Shown: piece by piece, positions 35,337 through 46,797 of the stretch | Numbering within the stretch: the stretch's first letter is position 1 | Layout of the letters: each line of letters starts with the position of its first letter | Assembly: GCF_007896895.1 (NCBI RefSeq) | Contig: NZ_VOGW01000187.1 | Location: 114,590 to 178,589, forward strand | Direction of reading: 5' to 3' | Length of the DNA: 64,000 bases | DNA from: Streptomyces misionensis | GTDB lineage: Bacteria; Actinomycetota; Actinomycetes; Streptomycetales; Streptomycetaceae | Made by a program: the position numbers and the translations under genes | The notes under the pieces: model-generated | Databases searched by the model: none | What the model was told of the DNA's origin: nothing | What the model saw: only the letters and a program-made list of their open reading frames with translations

Positions 35337-36092
35337 ATGAGCAAGCCACTGACGGGCAAGGTCGCCCTGGTCACCGGAGGGTCGCGTGGACTGGGCGCCG
35401 CGACCGTGCGACTGCTGGCCGAACAGGGCGCTGACGTCGCCTTCACCTACGTCAGCTCCGAGAAGCAGGCGCAGGCCGTCGTCGACGAGGTGCGCGGCAA
35501 GGGAGCGAAGGCCGTCGCCTTCAGGTCCGACCAGGCGGACACGAGTCAAGCGCCGGCGCTGATCGACGACGTGGTCGCGCACTTCGGCGGCCTGGACATC
35601 CTCGTCAACAACGCCGCGATCTCGGTGGAGCAGGGCCGCAGGGTGGACGACCCGGACGCCGACACCGCCGCGCTGGACCGGATGCACGCCACCAACTATC
35701 TCGGCGTGATCGCCGTCATCCGGGCCGCCTCCCGAGTGCTGCGCGCGGGCGGCCGCATCATCACGGTGAGTTCCGGACTGGGCTCCCGGGTCGGCGCCCC
35801 GGGCCTCGCCGACTACTCGGCGACCAAGTCGGGGATCGAGAGGTACACCATGGGGGTCGCACGGGACCTCGGGCCCCGGAACATCACGGCCAACGTCGTG
35901 GAGGCCGGACTGATGGAGGGCGGCATGGAAGGGCCGGACCCCGAGACCCTCAAGGCCCTGATCGGCTCGCTGTCCCTGCAACGTGTGGGCCGCCCCGAGG
36001 AGATCGCCGCGGCCATCGCCTTCCTGGCGAGCCCCGCCGCGTCGTACATCACGGGCGCGGTACTGGACGCCCACGGCGGCTACAACGCCTGA
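35337..36092 (+). CDS. Short-chain dehydrogenase/reductase
   Basis: 251 residues. Cofactor motif TGGSRGLG, NNAA at the usual place, catalytic Ser in TVSSGLG, YSATKSG with Tyr and Lys, and the C-terminal RVGRPEEIAAAIAFLAS typical of FabG-like enzymes. Start ATG preceded by GAGGTGGGAAG. It shares the palindrome-bearing promoter with the Rrf2 regulator and is probably repressed by it, as seen for many thiol- or electrophile-responsive oxidoreductases. The DD and NAD specificity residues suggest NADPH use. Confidence 0.92.
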   Translation: MSKPLTGKVALVTGGSRGLGAATVRLLAEQGADVAFTYVSSEKQAQAVVDEVRGKGAKAVAFRSDQADTSQAPALIDDVVAHFGGLDILVNNAAISVEQGRRVDDPDADTAALDRMHATNYLGVIAVIRAASRVLRAGGRIITVSSGLGSRVGAPGLADYSATKSGIERYTMGVARDLGPRNITANVVEAGLMEGGMEGPDPETLKALIGSLSLQRVGRPEEIAAAIAFLASPAASYITGAVLDAHGGYNA

Positions 36093-36148
36093 ACCAAAAT
36101 CCCTGCCGCCCGCCGCGGGCAAGCGCCGGCCGGCGACGGCAAGGGGTG

Positions 36149-36173
36149 CCGCGCCCCTCGTGGGGGGGCGCGG
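36149..36173. terminator. Hairpin after the SDR gene
   Basis: CCGCGCCCC and GGGGCGCGG, perfect 9-bp arms with a 7-base loop, 57 bp after the SDR stop. Confidence 0.6.
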
Positions 36174-36269
36174 GCCGTCCGGGGCCCGCAGCGTGAACCG
36201 CGGAAGACCCCGCATAGCTGACCGATTTCGAGGTCAGTGGCTGTAGGCGGTCAGTGAGACCACGCATCC

Positions 36270-36372
36270 CCGCTCGCCAGCCGCTGCCCCTCGGAATGGG
36301 CGCACAGACCGCGCTCGGCCGCGTAGGCGAACCGCAGGAGATCGGCGACACCGTCGCCGCGCCCAACTCCCA
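36270..36372 (+). pseudogene. C-terminal scrap of a second SDR
   Basis: The frame reads LGRVGEPQEIGDTVAA, a standard C-terminal SDR motif (compare RVGRPEEIAAAIAF in the neighbour), with no N-terminal part and the end scrambled. It probably remains from a deleted SDR gene. Confidence 0.5.
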
Positions 36373-36584
36373 GTCTCAAGGCGTCCACGATCAGGGGGAA
36401 GCATCATCCCTGGCCCAGGTGAGGTCATCGGGCTGACCGCCTGCGGCAACCAAGGCGGTCGGCCCCGCGCCGCATGCAGGAGCCCAAGGTGAGGTGCGGG
36501 ACCGACCTTTGTCGTCGACGGGCACGGCGTCACCCCGCCGGGGACGCCGGCCCGCTTCGCCCAAGGCTCCTCGACACGCTCGAC

Positions 36585-37979
36585 TTGACAAGAGCACGCT
36601 GCTCGCCCTGCGCCGGGTCATCGTCGAACCGCTCGGCGTCGTACGCGCCGGCCGGCCGCCGGCTGTGGTGGCGGCTGCTGCCGCCCGCCGCCGGATTCGC
36701 CCTGCTGCTGCCCGAGTCGGCTCGCGGCACCGGGCAGAGCTTCCACAAGCCGTACGTCGTCACCGCGAGCGTGCTCGTCCTCCTCGGGGTCACCGCGCTG
36801 CTGCCGTGGGCCCTCGACCGGGTCGTCGGGCGGCTGGGCGCCGGCCCCGTCTCCTGGCACCTGGCCGTACGGCGGCTCCAGTCGGGCAGCGACTCGGCCG
36901 GGCGCGGGGCCGCGGGCATCACGGTCGCGGTGGCCGGGGCCATCGCGTTGCAGATGCTCTTCGCCGCCGTGGACGGCGATTACGTCGAGACCACCGGCAA
37001 CGACCTCTCGCGTGCCCAGATGGTCGTCATGCTGCCGCCCGGCACCTCCCTGTCCGAGGGCAGCGCGCGGCTCGCCCACGTCCGGGGCGTACGGGGGACC
37101 GACGCCCTCTACAGCGCCGCCGTCGGCGACTTGGCGAAGGACCCCCGCGTCAGCGCGGAGCTGACCGTGGGCACGTGCGCAGCCCTGCGCGAGGTGGCCC
37201 GGCTGGACTCCTGCCGCGACGGCGACGTCTTCGCCGCACCGGCCCCCTCCGCCGAATCCGCCGCCACGACGCTGGGCCGCGCGGGAACGCTGTACATCGA
37301 CTCCTCCTACGGCAGCTACACCGGACTCCAGATCCCCTTCCGGATGCCGGCCGGGAGTGCGAAGCCGGCGTCGGCCCGGCCCGACCCCGCCGGCTCGCTG
37401 CACGGCGGCATCCTCGCCACCCCCGGCGCCCTGCCCGGCGCGGCCTCCGCCGCCCTCCAGGGCACCGTCTACGTCCGGCTCGACGAGGCCGTACCCGACG
37501 CCCGTGACGAGGTCCGCACCGCGGCGGCGGCCCTCGGCCCGCTGACGGACGCGGTCACCATGGTCGCCACCCGGGAGTCGGCGCGTTACGCCTCCATCCG
37601 CACCGCGCTGTTCATCGGCGCCGCCCTGGTGTCCGCGCTGATCGGAGCCGGGCTGCTCGTCTCCCTGCTGGAGCGGATGCAGGACCGCGGACGGCTCCTG
37701 GCGTTCCTCGGTGCCCTGGGCGCACCCCGGCGCGCCCTCGGCCTGTTCGTGCTCTGGCAGACGGCGCTGCCGGTGGCCGTCGGTCTGCTCCCGGCCACGG
37801 CCACCGGACTCGCTCTCGGGTCGGCGCTCCAGCGCATGAGCGGTGGTCCGGTGCGTGCGGACTGGGCGAGCCTGGTCGTCGTCGGCGGCATCGGAGTCTC
37901 GCTCACGCTGCTGGTGGCCGCCCTCGGCGTCCCGGCTCTGCTGCGGCTGGTGCGCGCCGAGGGGCTGCGAACCGAGTAG
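36585..37979 (+). pseudogene. FtsX-type ABC permease, truncated and frameshifted
   Basis: Only the C-terminal module remains. One frame carries LDKSTLLALRRVIVEPLGVVR (about 36585-36650); the rest continues in another frame from RRLWWRLLPPAAGFALLLP (about 36655), so a frameshift lies near 36650. After it come one membrane helix, an extracellular domain with five cysteines absent from typical members, and three closing helices ending LRLVRAEGLRTE. About 400 residues of the N-terminal half and the partner ATPase are missing. Non-functional unless expressed as a half transporter. Confidence 0.75.
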
Positions 37980-38097
37980 CCGGCGATCCGCCGGGCCCGG
38001 CTCCGCGCGACTCCCGCCGCGGCGCGCAAGGAGGGTTAATGGTGGTGTCGGGCAGCGCACGAGCCCGGCACCACGGCCCCGGAGGGAGGCTGCCGAC

Positions 38098-38526
38098 ATG
38101 GACGAGGATCGCGCCCGGCGCGTGGTGGCCGCGTTGCGGGAACGCGGAGTCATGGCCCATCTCGTCGAAGCAGGGGTGTACGAGTTCGGGATCAGGGTCG
38201 TCCTGGACTACGACATCGAGGCGCTGTGGGACACCGACGGCGTGTCGGGGCTGGACGCGGAGGTGGTCAGCGACGGTGTGCTCATCGGCTTCGTGCCCCA
38301 TGTGCCCGGATCGGAGGACTTCGGCGACGAGCAGATCATCGACACCATCGCCGGCACCGAGTACTCCACCGAGGGACTGCATCCGCCCGCCGAGGGGCCG
38401 CCGCCGGCCGAGCCCGCGCCGCCCGCCGCCCCGCCGCGGGACGCGGAACCGGCTCCCGAGCAGGGTCCGCCGTCCCGTCGCCATCAGCGCTGGGCGCACT
38501 GGACGCGCCACGGCAAGGATCGATAG
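38098..38526 (+). CDS. Conserved streptomycete protein of unknown function
   Basis: 142 residues from an ATG preceded by GGAGGGAGG. The first 90 residues are acidic and well ordered (VVAALRERGVMAHLVEAGVYEFGI, then VVLDYDIEALWDTDG and VSDGVLIGFVPHVPGSEDF); the final 50 are Pro/Ala-rich and end in a basic RRHQRWAHWTRHGKDR, written here only in part. It looks like a small cytoplasmic protein with a disordered, perhaps nucleic-acid- or membrane-associated tail. Monocistronic. Confidence 0.72.
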   Translation: MDEDRARRVVAALRERGVMAHLVEAGVYEFGIRVVLDYDIEALWDTDGVSGLDAEVVSDGVLIGFVPHVPGSEDFGDEQIIDTIAGTEYSTEGLHPPAEGPPPAEPAPPAAPPRDAEPAPEQGPPSRRHQRWAHWTRHGKDR

Positions 38527-38753
38527 GCGTCGGGGTCCGGGTCAACTCCCCCTCCCGCCGCCTCCCCAGGACCGCGTCGGCCGCGGTTTCCGGAACTGCG
38601 TGCAGAATCCACGCAGGTGGACACTGCCCGGGAATCACATGACAGTTCACCGTTCGAACCTTTCTTCAGGCCGGTGATCGAGATGCGCGCCGCGCGGACC
38701 GCACCCAAGAATCGAGAAGAGGTACTGACGCCGACTACGGAAAGGTGCCGATC

Positions 38754-38981
38754 ATGCGGAGCAAGATCGTACGTGCGCTGGTCGCCAGCGTCGCCGCGGG
38801 CACTCTCGCCAGCGGAGCAGCGGTGGCCTCGACAGGGACGGCCCTGGCGATGCCGGTGACCACCCACACGACCACCGCCAAGCACGCATCGACCCCCCAC
38901 CCGAAGCCGACCCACAAGAAGTGCCCCAAGGGCGAGCACCTCAAGAAGGTCAACGGCAAGTGGAGCTGCCACAAGAAGTGA
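38754..38981 (+). CDS. Small secreted His/Lys/Thr-rich protein
   Basis: 75 residues from an ATG preceded by GGAAAGG. A signal peptide ends near ALAMPV (about residue 34). The mature part of some 40 residues has a TTHTTTAKHAST linker and a basic end, HKKCPKGEHLKKVNGKWSCHKK in part, with two cysteines probably joined. It resembles small secreted streptomycete proteins of unknown role. A GTG 9 bp earlier is an alternative start. Confidence 0.72.
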   Translation: MRSKIVRALVASVAAGTLASGAAVASTGTALAMPVTTHTTTAKHASTPHPKPTHKKCPKGEHLKKVNGKWSCHKK

Positions 38982-38999
38982 CCGGCGGCAGCCGCACCG

Positions 39000-39025
39000 G
39001 GCGCCGGGACGACAGTCCCGGCGCC
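39000..39025. terminator. Perfect hairpin between convergent genes
   Basis: GGCGCCGGGAC-GACA-GTCCCGGCGCC, 11-bp arms, 18 bp after the small secreted gene stop and before the convergent XRE gene. Confidence 0.8.
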
Positions 39026-39082
39026 ACGCCCTGTGCGGGGCCGGACGCCGTACCCGCCGTCCGGGGGCGCGTCGCCGGCCCG

Positions 39083-39979
39083 TCAGCCGTTCAGGCTCAG
39101 CAGCGGGGCGGACGCCTGTTCGCACCCGGCGTCGACGGCGTCCAGGCGGAACATGGCCTCCTCGTCGGCGGAGCCCGGAGCCGCCTGATAGACCACCATG
39201 CGCTGGCCGCCGGTCCGGGCCAGCCGCATCACCTCGTACGTCAGGGTCATCGCCCCGACCTGCGGGTGCCGGAAGCACTTTTGGCCGCCGCCGCGCTCGC
39301 ACACGTCGTACCGCTCCCACAGCCGGGCGAACTCCGGTGACTTCAGGACCAGTTCGCCGACGAGCGCCGTGAGTTCGGGGTCGTCGGGACCGGCGCCGGC
39401 GACCGCCCGCAGATGCGCCACCGAGAGTGCGACCGTCTCCCCCCAGGGCTCGTAGAGCGTCCGCCCCACCGGGTGGAGAAAGAGGTAGCGGGTCAGGTTG
39501 CGCTGGTTCTCCGGCCAGTCCCAGAGCCCGGGCAGCAGCCGCCGGCCCGGCGGGTTCGCCGCCAGTACCCGGTTGAAGCGGCTCACCACGTAGGCGGGCA
39601 GCGGCCGTACCGATTCCAGCATGCGCAGCACCGAGTCGCGGACCGTGTGGTCGGAGCAGGCCGGCAGTTCGGCGGCCCGGCCGGAGGCCAACTCCGCGAG
39701 TTCGTGCAGGCGTTCGTAGGCGTCCCCGCGCAGACGCAGGGCGCGGCCGAGGGCGTCCACGACGGCGGGCGAGGGGTTGGTCTCCCGGCCGCGTTCGAGG
39801 CGGATGTAGTAGTCCACGCTCACCCCGGCGACCGCCGCCAGTTCCTCGCGGCGCAGTCCCGGGGTGCGGCGCAGGCCGGCGCCGGCCGGGAGGCCCACGT
39901 CCTCCGGGCGCACCTGCGCCCTGCGTGCCTTCAGGTATCGGCCGAGTTCGGTTCCGCGCGCGTCGGTTGCTGCTCCCAT
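39083..39979 (-). CDS. XRE-type HTH regulator with MmyB-like ligand-binding domain
   Basis: 298 residues, same architecture as the two others in this window. HTH core LRRTPGLRREELAAVAGVSV and YYIRLERGRETNPSP; MmyB domain with VVSRFNRVLAANPPG, WPENQRNLTRYLFL and HPQVGAMTLTYEVM. Divergent from a DHA2-type MFS exporter with 247 bp between starts, so likely regulates it. The ATG at 39979 gives the standard N-terminus GTELGRYLKARRAQV. Confidence 0.9.
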   Translation of the reverse strand: MGAATDARGTELGRYLKARRAQVRPEDVGLPAGAGLRRTPGLRREELAAVAGVSVDYYIRLERGRETNPSPAVVDALGRALRLRGDAYERLHELAELASGRAAELPACSDHTVRDSVLRMLESVRPLPAYVVSRFNRVLAANPPGRRLLPGLWDWPENQRNLTRYLFLHPVGRTLYEPWGETVALSVAHLRAVAGAGPDDPELTALVGELVLKSPEFARLWERYDVCERGGGQKCFRHPQVGAMTLTYEVMRLARTGGQRMVVYQAAPGSADEEAMFRLDAVDAGCEQASAPLLSLNG

Positions 39980-40226
39980 TCGGTCGATTGTGTCAGCAGC
40001 GCAAGGGGGTTGGGGGGCCGTGTCAGGGCCAGGAACGCGGCACCCCGGGTACGGCGCGGTCTGCCGGGCGACCGCGCGCGGGCGCACAGTTGACCCGGAG
40101 CGGGCGGCCCGGCCGCCGGGACCCAGGGGGTGCACGACACCGGTCCGCGGTCCCGACTGTCCTGTGGCCGCCCGCCCGTCCCCGACGGACACCGTCGATC
40201 CCGCCAGACCGGTCCAGGAGGCCACC

Positions 40227-41699
40227 ATGCCCGGCACCCCGTCCGCACCACCGTCCGCCGCCCCCGGGTGCGCGCCCGGGACCCGGGAGCCGACGCCAGG
40301 GCGGCACGGACGGGAGCGGGCCCGGCCGGCCACGCCGTCCGGCCCGGCCGCCGTCGCGGACCGGCGGGCGGGGGTGGCGCTGGTCGCCTCGCTCCTCGGG
40401 TTCAGCGTGATCACCATCGACGTGTCGGCGGTGAACATCGCGCTGCCCGCGATCCGCGGGTCGCTCAGCGGCGGGATGGCCGGGCTCCAGTGGGTGGTGG
40501 ACGCCTACACCCTGATGTTCGCCGCCCTGATGCTCTCCGCCGGTGCCATCGCCGACCGGGCGGGCGCCCGTCGCGCCTACGCCTGGGGCGTGGCCCTGTT
40601 CACCCTGGCGTCCCTCGGCTGCGCGCTGGCGCCCGGCATGGGTGTGCTGGTCGCCGCGCGGGTCGCGCAGGGCGGGGCCGCCGCGGTCGTGATGCCGGCC
40701 TCGCTGGCGCTGATCCGGCAGACCCATGAGGACAGCAGGGGGCGTGCCCGGGCCATCGCGCTGTGGACGGTCGGCGGCTCGTTGGCGATGGCCGCGGGTC
40801 CGGTGCTGGGCGGGCTGCTCACCGAGTGGGCCGGGTGGCGGGCGGTCTTCCTGCTCAACCTCCCGGTGGGCGCGGTGATCCTCGCTCTGCTGGTGCGCGT
40901 GCCACGCTCACCGCGGCGGCCGGCCGCGCTGGACGCCCTGGGCCAGCTCACCGCCGTACTGGCCCTGGCCGGGCTGGCGGTCTCGGTGATCGAGGGCGGC
41001 CACCTGGGCTGGACCGACCCCCTCGTGCTGGCCTCGGCGGTCCTCGCCGTCGTCTGCGGGGCCGTCTTCGGCGTCGTGGAGTCCCGGCACCGTCAGCCGA
41101 TGATCCCGCCCGCTGTGCTGGCCGACCGTCAGGTGTCGGTTCCGCTCGCGGTCGGGTTCGCCGTCAACGCCGCCTTCTACGGCGGGATCTTCCTGCTCGG
41201 GCTGTACTACCAGCAGTTGCGCGGGATGACGGCGGTGGCCGCGGGGCTGATGTTCGTGCCGCTGTCGGCGGTGGTGACGGCGACCAACCTTCTCTCGCCG
41301 CGCCTCGCGGAGCGGATCGGGCGGCGGCCGGTGATCGTCACCGGCCAGCTGGTCTTCACCGCCGCCATGCTGGCCATGCTGCCGCTGGCGGCGCACACCC
41401 CGGTCTGGCTGGTGCTGGTCCTGCTGGTGCCGCTGAGTGTGGGCGGGGCGCTCGCGGTGCCCGCGCTGACCGCGCTGCTGATCGACGCGGTGCCGGCGGA
41501 GCGTGCGGGGACGGTGTCGGGGCTGCTCAACTCCCTGCGCCAGCTGGGCGGTGCGCTGGCGGTGGCCCTCTTCGGCAGCCTGCTGTCCGCCTCCGACGGC
41601 ACCTTCTCCCTTCCGGGGATGCGGCTCGGACTCCTCGTCGTCGCCGCCCTTCTGCTCGCCACGGCCGCGCTGTCCCGGCTCTTCCTGCCACGCGGCTGA
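40227..41699 (+). CDS. MFS transporter, DHA2 (14-TM drug:H+ antiporter) family
   Basis: 490 residues with 14 predicted helices after a 45-residue Pro-rich cytoplasmic leader. Motif A is GAIADRAGARRAYAWG, motif C-like GGSLAMAAGPVLGGLL. Helix 1 contains DVSAVNIALPAI, the DHA2 motif D1. The ATG follows CAGGAGG. Probably exports toxic compounds; regulated by the divergent MmyB-like protein. Confidence 0.92.
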   Translation: MPGTPSAPPSAAPGCAPGTREPTPGRHGRERARPATPSGPAAVADRRAGVALVASLLGFSVITIDVSAVNIALPAIRGSLSGGMAGLQWVVDAYTLMFAALMLSAGAIADRAGARRAYAWGVALFTLASLGCALAPGMGVLVAARVAQGGAAAVVMPASLALIRQTHEDSRGRARAIALWTVGGSLAMAAGPVLGGLLTEWAGWRAVFLLNLPVGAVILALLVRVPRSPRRPAALDALGQLTAVLALAGLAVSVIEGGHLGWTDPLVLASAVLAVVCGAVFGVVESRHRQPMIPPAVLADRQVSVPLAVGFAVNAAFYGGIFLLGLYYQQLRGMTAVAAGLMFVPLSAVVTATNLLSPRLAERIGRRPVIVTGQLVFTAAMLAMLPLAAHTPVWLVLVLLVPLSVGGALAVPALTALLIDAVPAERAGTVSGLLNSLRQLGGALAVALFGSLLSASDGTFSLPGMRLGLLVVAALLLATAALSRLFLPRG

Positions 41700-41788
41700 C
41701 GCCCGCCCGGCCGCCCGGCTCACCGTGGCCAGGGGGGCGGTCCCGTGCGGTGGCCCCTCCACGGACCCGTGACCCCGCCGAGGAGCGC

Positions 41789-42460
41789 TCACCCCGCCGC
41801 GGCCCGCACGGCGCAGTGGACGGCGCGGGCCAGGCGGGCGCCCCAGAGCGAGCGGGGGCCGGCGAAGGAGTCGGGCTGGTCGCCGGGGCGAGGGGTGCGC
41901 GCGGCCACGCAGATCGCGTCGGTGGGGGTGCCGGAGCAGTCGTGGCCGGCGTCGAGCAGTGCCTGGACCTTGGCCTCGGTGGCGGTGCTCACGGCGTTGA
42001 CCAGGGCGGCGTCGGTCAGCGGGGCGGGGACGGCGACGACGATGTTGATCGTGCCGGGCTCGGGCGGCGCGGCACTGCCCGGCGCGGGAGCGGCGGCCCA
42101 GCCGCGCACCCCGAGCCCCGCGGTGGCCACGGCTTCGACTCCGCCGTCGTGCGCGTGGCCGTACCGTCGCACGTCGGCGGCGGTCATCAGGCCGACGCCC
42201 GGCCCCCGCATCCCGGCGTCGTGGGCGAGGCCGGCGAGGTGGGCCTCGGGGTCGGTCCTGCGGTAACCGTGCGAGACCTGGGCGTTGAGGACCCAGGTCC
42301 GTTCCCCGATGCCGCCGCCGAGCACCGCGCTGCTGATCATCCGCCAGCCGGCGCCCGCCCGCCACACCAGGGCCGGCAGTTCCTCGCCGCACTCGACGCG
42401 GGTCAGCAGGCGCACCGGGAGCACGCCGGTGGTGGCGCGGGGCGGCGGGAGAACGGTCAC
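41789..42460 (-). CDS. cbiZ: Adenosylcobinamide amidohydrolase
   Basis: 223 residues from a GTG preceded by GGAGGAG. Family marks are WRMISSAVLGGGIGERTWVLN, written in part, then AQVSHGY, GLMTAADVRRY, and TINIVVAVPAPLTDAALVNAVSTATEAK, in part, with the end GHDCSGTPTDAICVA. CbiZ cleaves the aminopropanol arm of adenosylcobinamide to salvage cobinamides as cobyric acid. No other cobalamin gene is near, so it serves salvage together with genes elsewhere. Confidence 0.85.
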   Translation of the reverse strand: MTVLPPPRATTGVLPVRLLTRVECGEELPALVWRAGAGWRMISSAVLGGGIGERTWVLNAQVSHGYRRTDPEAHLAGLAHDAGMRGPGVGLMTAADVRRYGHAHDGGVEAVATAGLGVRGWAAAPAPGSAAPPEPGTINIVVAVPAPLTDAALVNAVSTATEAKVQALLDAGHDCSGTPTDAICVAARTPRPGDQPDSFAGPRSLWGARLARAVHCAVRAAAG

Positions 42461-42815
42461 TGAGCTGGGCTCCTCCGGGAAGATGATCTGGATGATCGTA
42501 CGCGGGGCGCGGCGGCGGGCCGGCGCGGGAGCCGGACCCCTCGACGGCGCACCGCGTGGCCGGGCGGCCGTTCGGAGCGGATACAGCCGGTCACCGGTCG
42601 GCGGGGGCGTGCGCCGCTCGGCGGCGGTCATTGTCGGCGGGGGCGTGCGCCGCTCGGCGGCGGTCATTAGGGTGGGAACGCAGGTTGGTGGCGAAGCACG
42701 AGGACGCGCGCGACAGCGCCCAGCCCGCTTCAGGCCCGGCCGCGAGGAGCGGCGGGCGGTGCGGACCGCGCGCATGGCGCGGGCGTTGGGGATGGACCGA
42801 GGGTGGTTCTGAACC
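42461..42815. other. Divergent intergenic region with a 36-bp tandem duplication
   Basis: 355 bp separating cbiZ from the GAF-LytTR regulator gene. It contains the duplicated 36-bp unit described separately. I see no gene; it must hold promoters for both neighbours. Confidence 0.5.
42597..42668. repeat. Two perfect tandem 36-bp repeats
   Basis: The unit starting GTCGGCGGGGGCGTGC and ending GGCGGCGGTCATT occurs at 42597-42632 and 42633-42668 with no change. It lies 150-220 bp upstream of the regulator gene and might duplicate a binding site. Confidence 0.85.
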
Positions 42816-44210
42816 ATGAGGGATGGAACGCGGCTCGCCGAGCCGGTCTCGGCGGACCTGGGCGACGGAAGCGTGCTGGCGGCGTGGGAGCGGTTCGTCC
42901 AGGGCGACGACCAGGTCCTGGGGGTCCGGCCCCTGGTGGCGATCTCCTGGCACCGCTGCCGGGAGCAGTACCGGGTCGATCCGCACCTCACCGAGGCGCC
43001 GGTGGCCGTCGCGGAGGCCGGTCATCCGCCCGAGCACGACGTCGTCTTCACCGAGCTGGGGTTCCGTGCCGCCACGGTGGCGCACGAGGTGGGCGGCGTC
43101 GGCGGCGTCGTCACCGTCACCGACGCCGCCGGCCGGATCCTGGCCGAATGGGGTGACCAGGCCACCCTCGCCAGGGCGTACGACTCCCGGCTGGCCCCCT
43201 GGTTCTGCTGGTCCGAGTCCGCGGCCGGCACGAACGGCATGGGCACCGCGCTGGAGGCGCACGGCCCGGTGCCGATCCGCGGCCCGGAGCACTGGTGCCG
43301 GGCGTTCCACGACTGGTGCTGCGCGGGCATCGCGGTGCGGGACGTGGTGAACAGGGAGCCGATCGCGGTCCTGGGCCTGTGCTGCTGGCGCGGCCGGCTC
43401 CCCGCGTCCGCGGAGAGCTGGCTGGCGCACGCGGCCGCCCTGGCCCAGTACCCGCTGCGCCGGCGCGCCCGGGCCAGCGGCGCCGAGCTGGTCGCGGCCT
43501 ACGCCCGGACGAGGTCCCGCTCCGGTGCGCCGCTCGCCGCGGTGGACACGGCGGGCAAGGTGGTGATCGCCGACGAGCTGGCGAGCGCGCTGCTGGGCGT
43601 TCCGGCGTCCACCCCCGCGGTCGACCCGACGCTGCGCTGGAACCCGGGGCTGCCGGAGTTCATCGCGGCCTCCCGGTACGCCACCGGGCAGGCGGCCCAC
43701 GACCCCGGCTGGGTGGGTTCGACGCAGATCACCGGCCACCCCTGCGCGGAGCCGACGTCCATCAGCATCCGGCCCGTCTTCTCCAGCGGGCACCTGATCG
43801 GAAGCCTGGTCTCGTTCGGCGCCCTCGACGGGGAGCCGGTGCCCCGCGCCCAGGTGCCCGCGCACCCCGCGCGGCCGCCGCGCCGGCTGGTCGCCGTGCG
43901 GGGCAACCGGATGGTGCTGCTGGGCCTCGCGGAGGTCTCCTTCGCCGAGTCGCGGGGGAACGACGTGTGGCTCCGCACGGATCAGGGGTGGCTGCGGGCC
44001 GCCGCCACGAGTCTCGACAAGCTCGACGGCGAGCTGGCGGGTTCCGGATTCCTCCGGGTGCACCGCCGGTACGTCGTCAACCTCGGCCGGGTCCGGGAGA
44101 TCGAGCGCGGGTCCAAGGGCGAGCTGTCCCTCGTCATGGACCGGGCGCGGGAGACGCTGCCGGTCTCCCGGCGGAACGCGGCCGCCGTACGCCGCGCGCT
44201 GGGCGTCTGA
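42816..44210 (+). CDS. GAF-domain sensor regulator with LytTR DNA-binding domain
   Basis: 464 residues. The N-terminus (LGVRPLVAISWHRCREQY) matches the AcoR/DhaR-type sensor region, and the GAF domain shows SAAGTNGMGTALEAHGPVP and FHDWCCAGIAVRD. The C-terminal about 100 residues are a LytTR domain: EVSFAESRGNDVWLRT, LDGELAGSGFLRVHRRYVVN, REIERGSKGELSL. AcoR-like GAF domains often sense alcohols, ketones or acetoin, but they normally join sigma-54 modules, so the LytTR output is unusual. It precedes katG by 48 bp, and the PQQ alcohol dehydrogenase cluster follows, which suggests control of both. The likely regulon is inference. Confidence 0.85.
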   Translation: MRDGTRLAEPVSADLGDGSVLAAWERFVQGDDQVLGVRPLVAISWHRCREQYRVDPHLTEAPVAVAEAGHPPEHDVVFTELGFRAATVAHEVGGVGGVVTVTDAAGRILAEWGDQATLARAYDSRLAPWFCWSESAAGTNGMGTALEAHGPVPIRGPEHWCRAFHDWCCAGIAVRDVVNREPIAVLGLCCWRGRLPASAESWLAHAAALAQYPLRRRARASGAELVAAYARTRSRSGAPLAAVDTAGKVVIADELASALLGVPASTPAVDPTLRWNPGLPEFIAASRYATGQAAHDPGWVGSTQITGHPCAEPTSISIRPVFSSGHLIGSLVSFGALDGEPVPRAQVPAHPARPPRRLVAVRGNRMVLLGLAEVSFAESRGNDVWLRTDQGWLRAAATSLDKLDGELAGSGFLRVHRRYVVNLGRVREIERGSKGELSLVMDRARETLPVSRRNAAAVRRALGV

Positions 44211-46529
<2,319 letters not shown>

Positions 46530-46556
46530 GCCCGCGCGAGCGGCGCCGCACCGGCG

Positions 46557-46575
46557 GCGAACGGCGGCCGTTCGC
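46557..46575. terminator. Hairpin after katG
   Basis: GCGAACGG-CGG-CCGTTCGC, perfect 8-bp arms, 28 bp after the katG stop, separating katG from the PQQ transcription unit. Confidence 0.6.
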
Positions 46576-46613
46576 GGGTGAACGGTATGTCCCGGCCCCG
46601 CTTCGGCTCGCCC

Positions 46614-46642
46614 TTGTCGGTGTGATCCCTGCGGCGTAGCGT
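46614..46642 (+). promoter_or_regulatory. Predicted promoter of the PQQ operon
   Basis: TTGTCG and TAGCGT with a 17-bp spacer, followed by an unusually AT-rich leader of about 150 bp (46643-46797) that includes CCTTTTTCCTG...CAGGAAA, a possible inverted site. Confidence 0.45.
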
Positions 46643-46797
46643 TGTGTAAAGACCATCCATTCATCCCTTTTCCCGTTCACCCTTTTTCCTGTCGGAGTGA
46701 AAAAACAAACAGGAAACGTGATGCAGAAAATGCGACACGGGAAAGAGAAACGAGGTCAATTCGACCAGCGGCTCTGGACGAGGAGAGTGAAACCCCG

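Noticed and set aside
42597-42668. CRISPR-like repeat
   Set aside because: Only two adjacent 36-bp copies without spacers and no cas genes.
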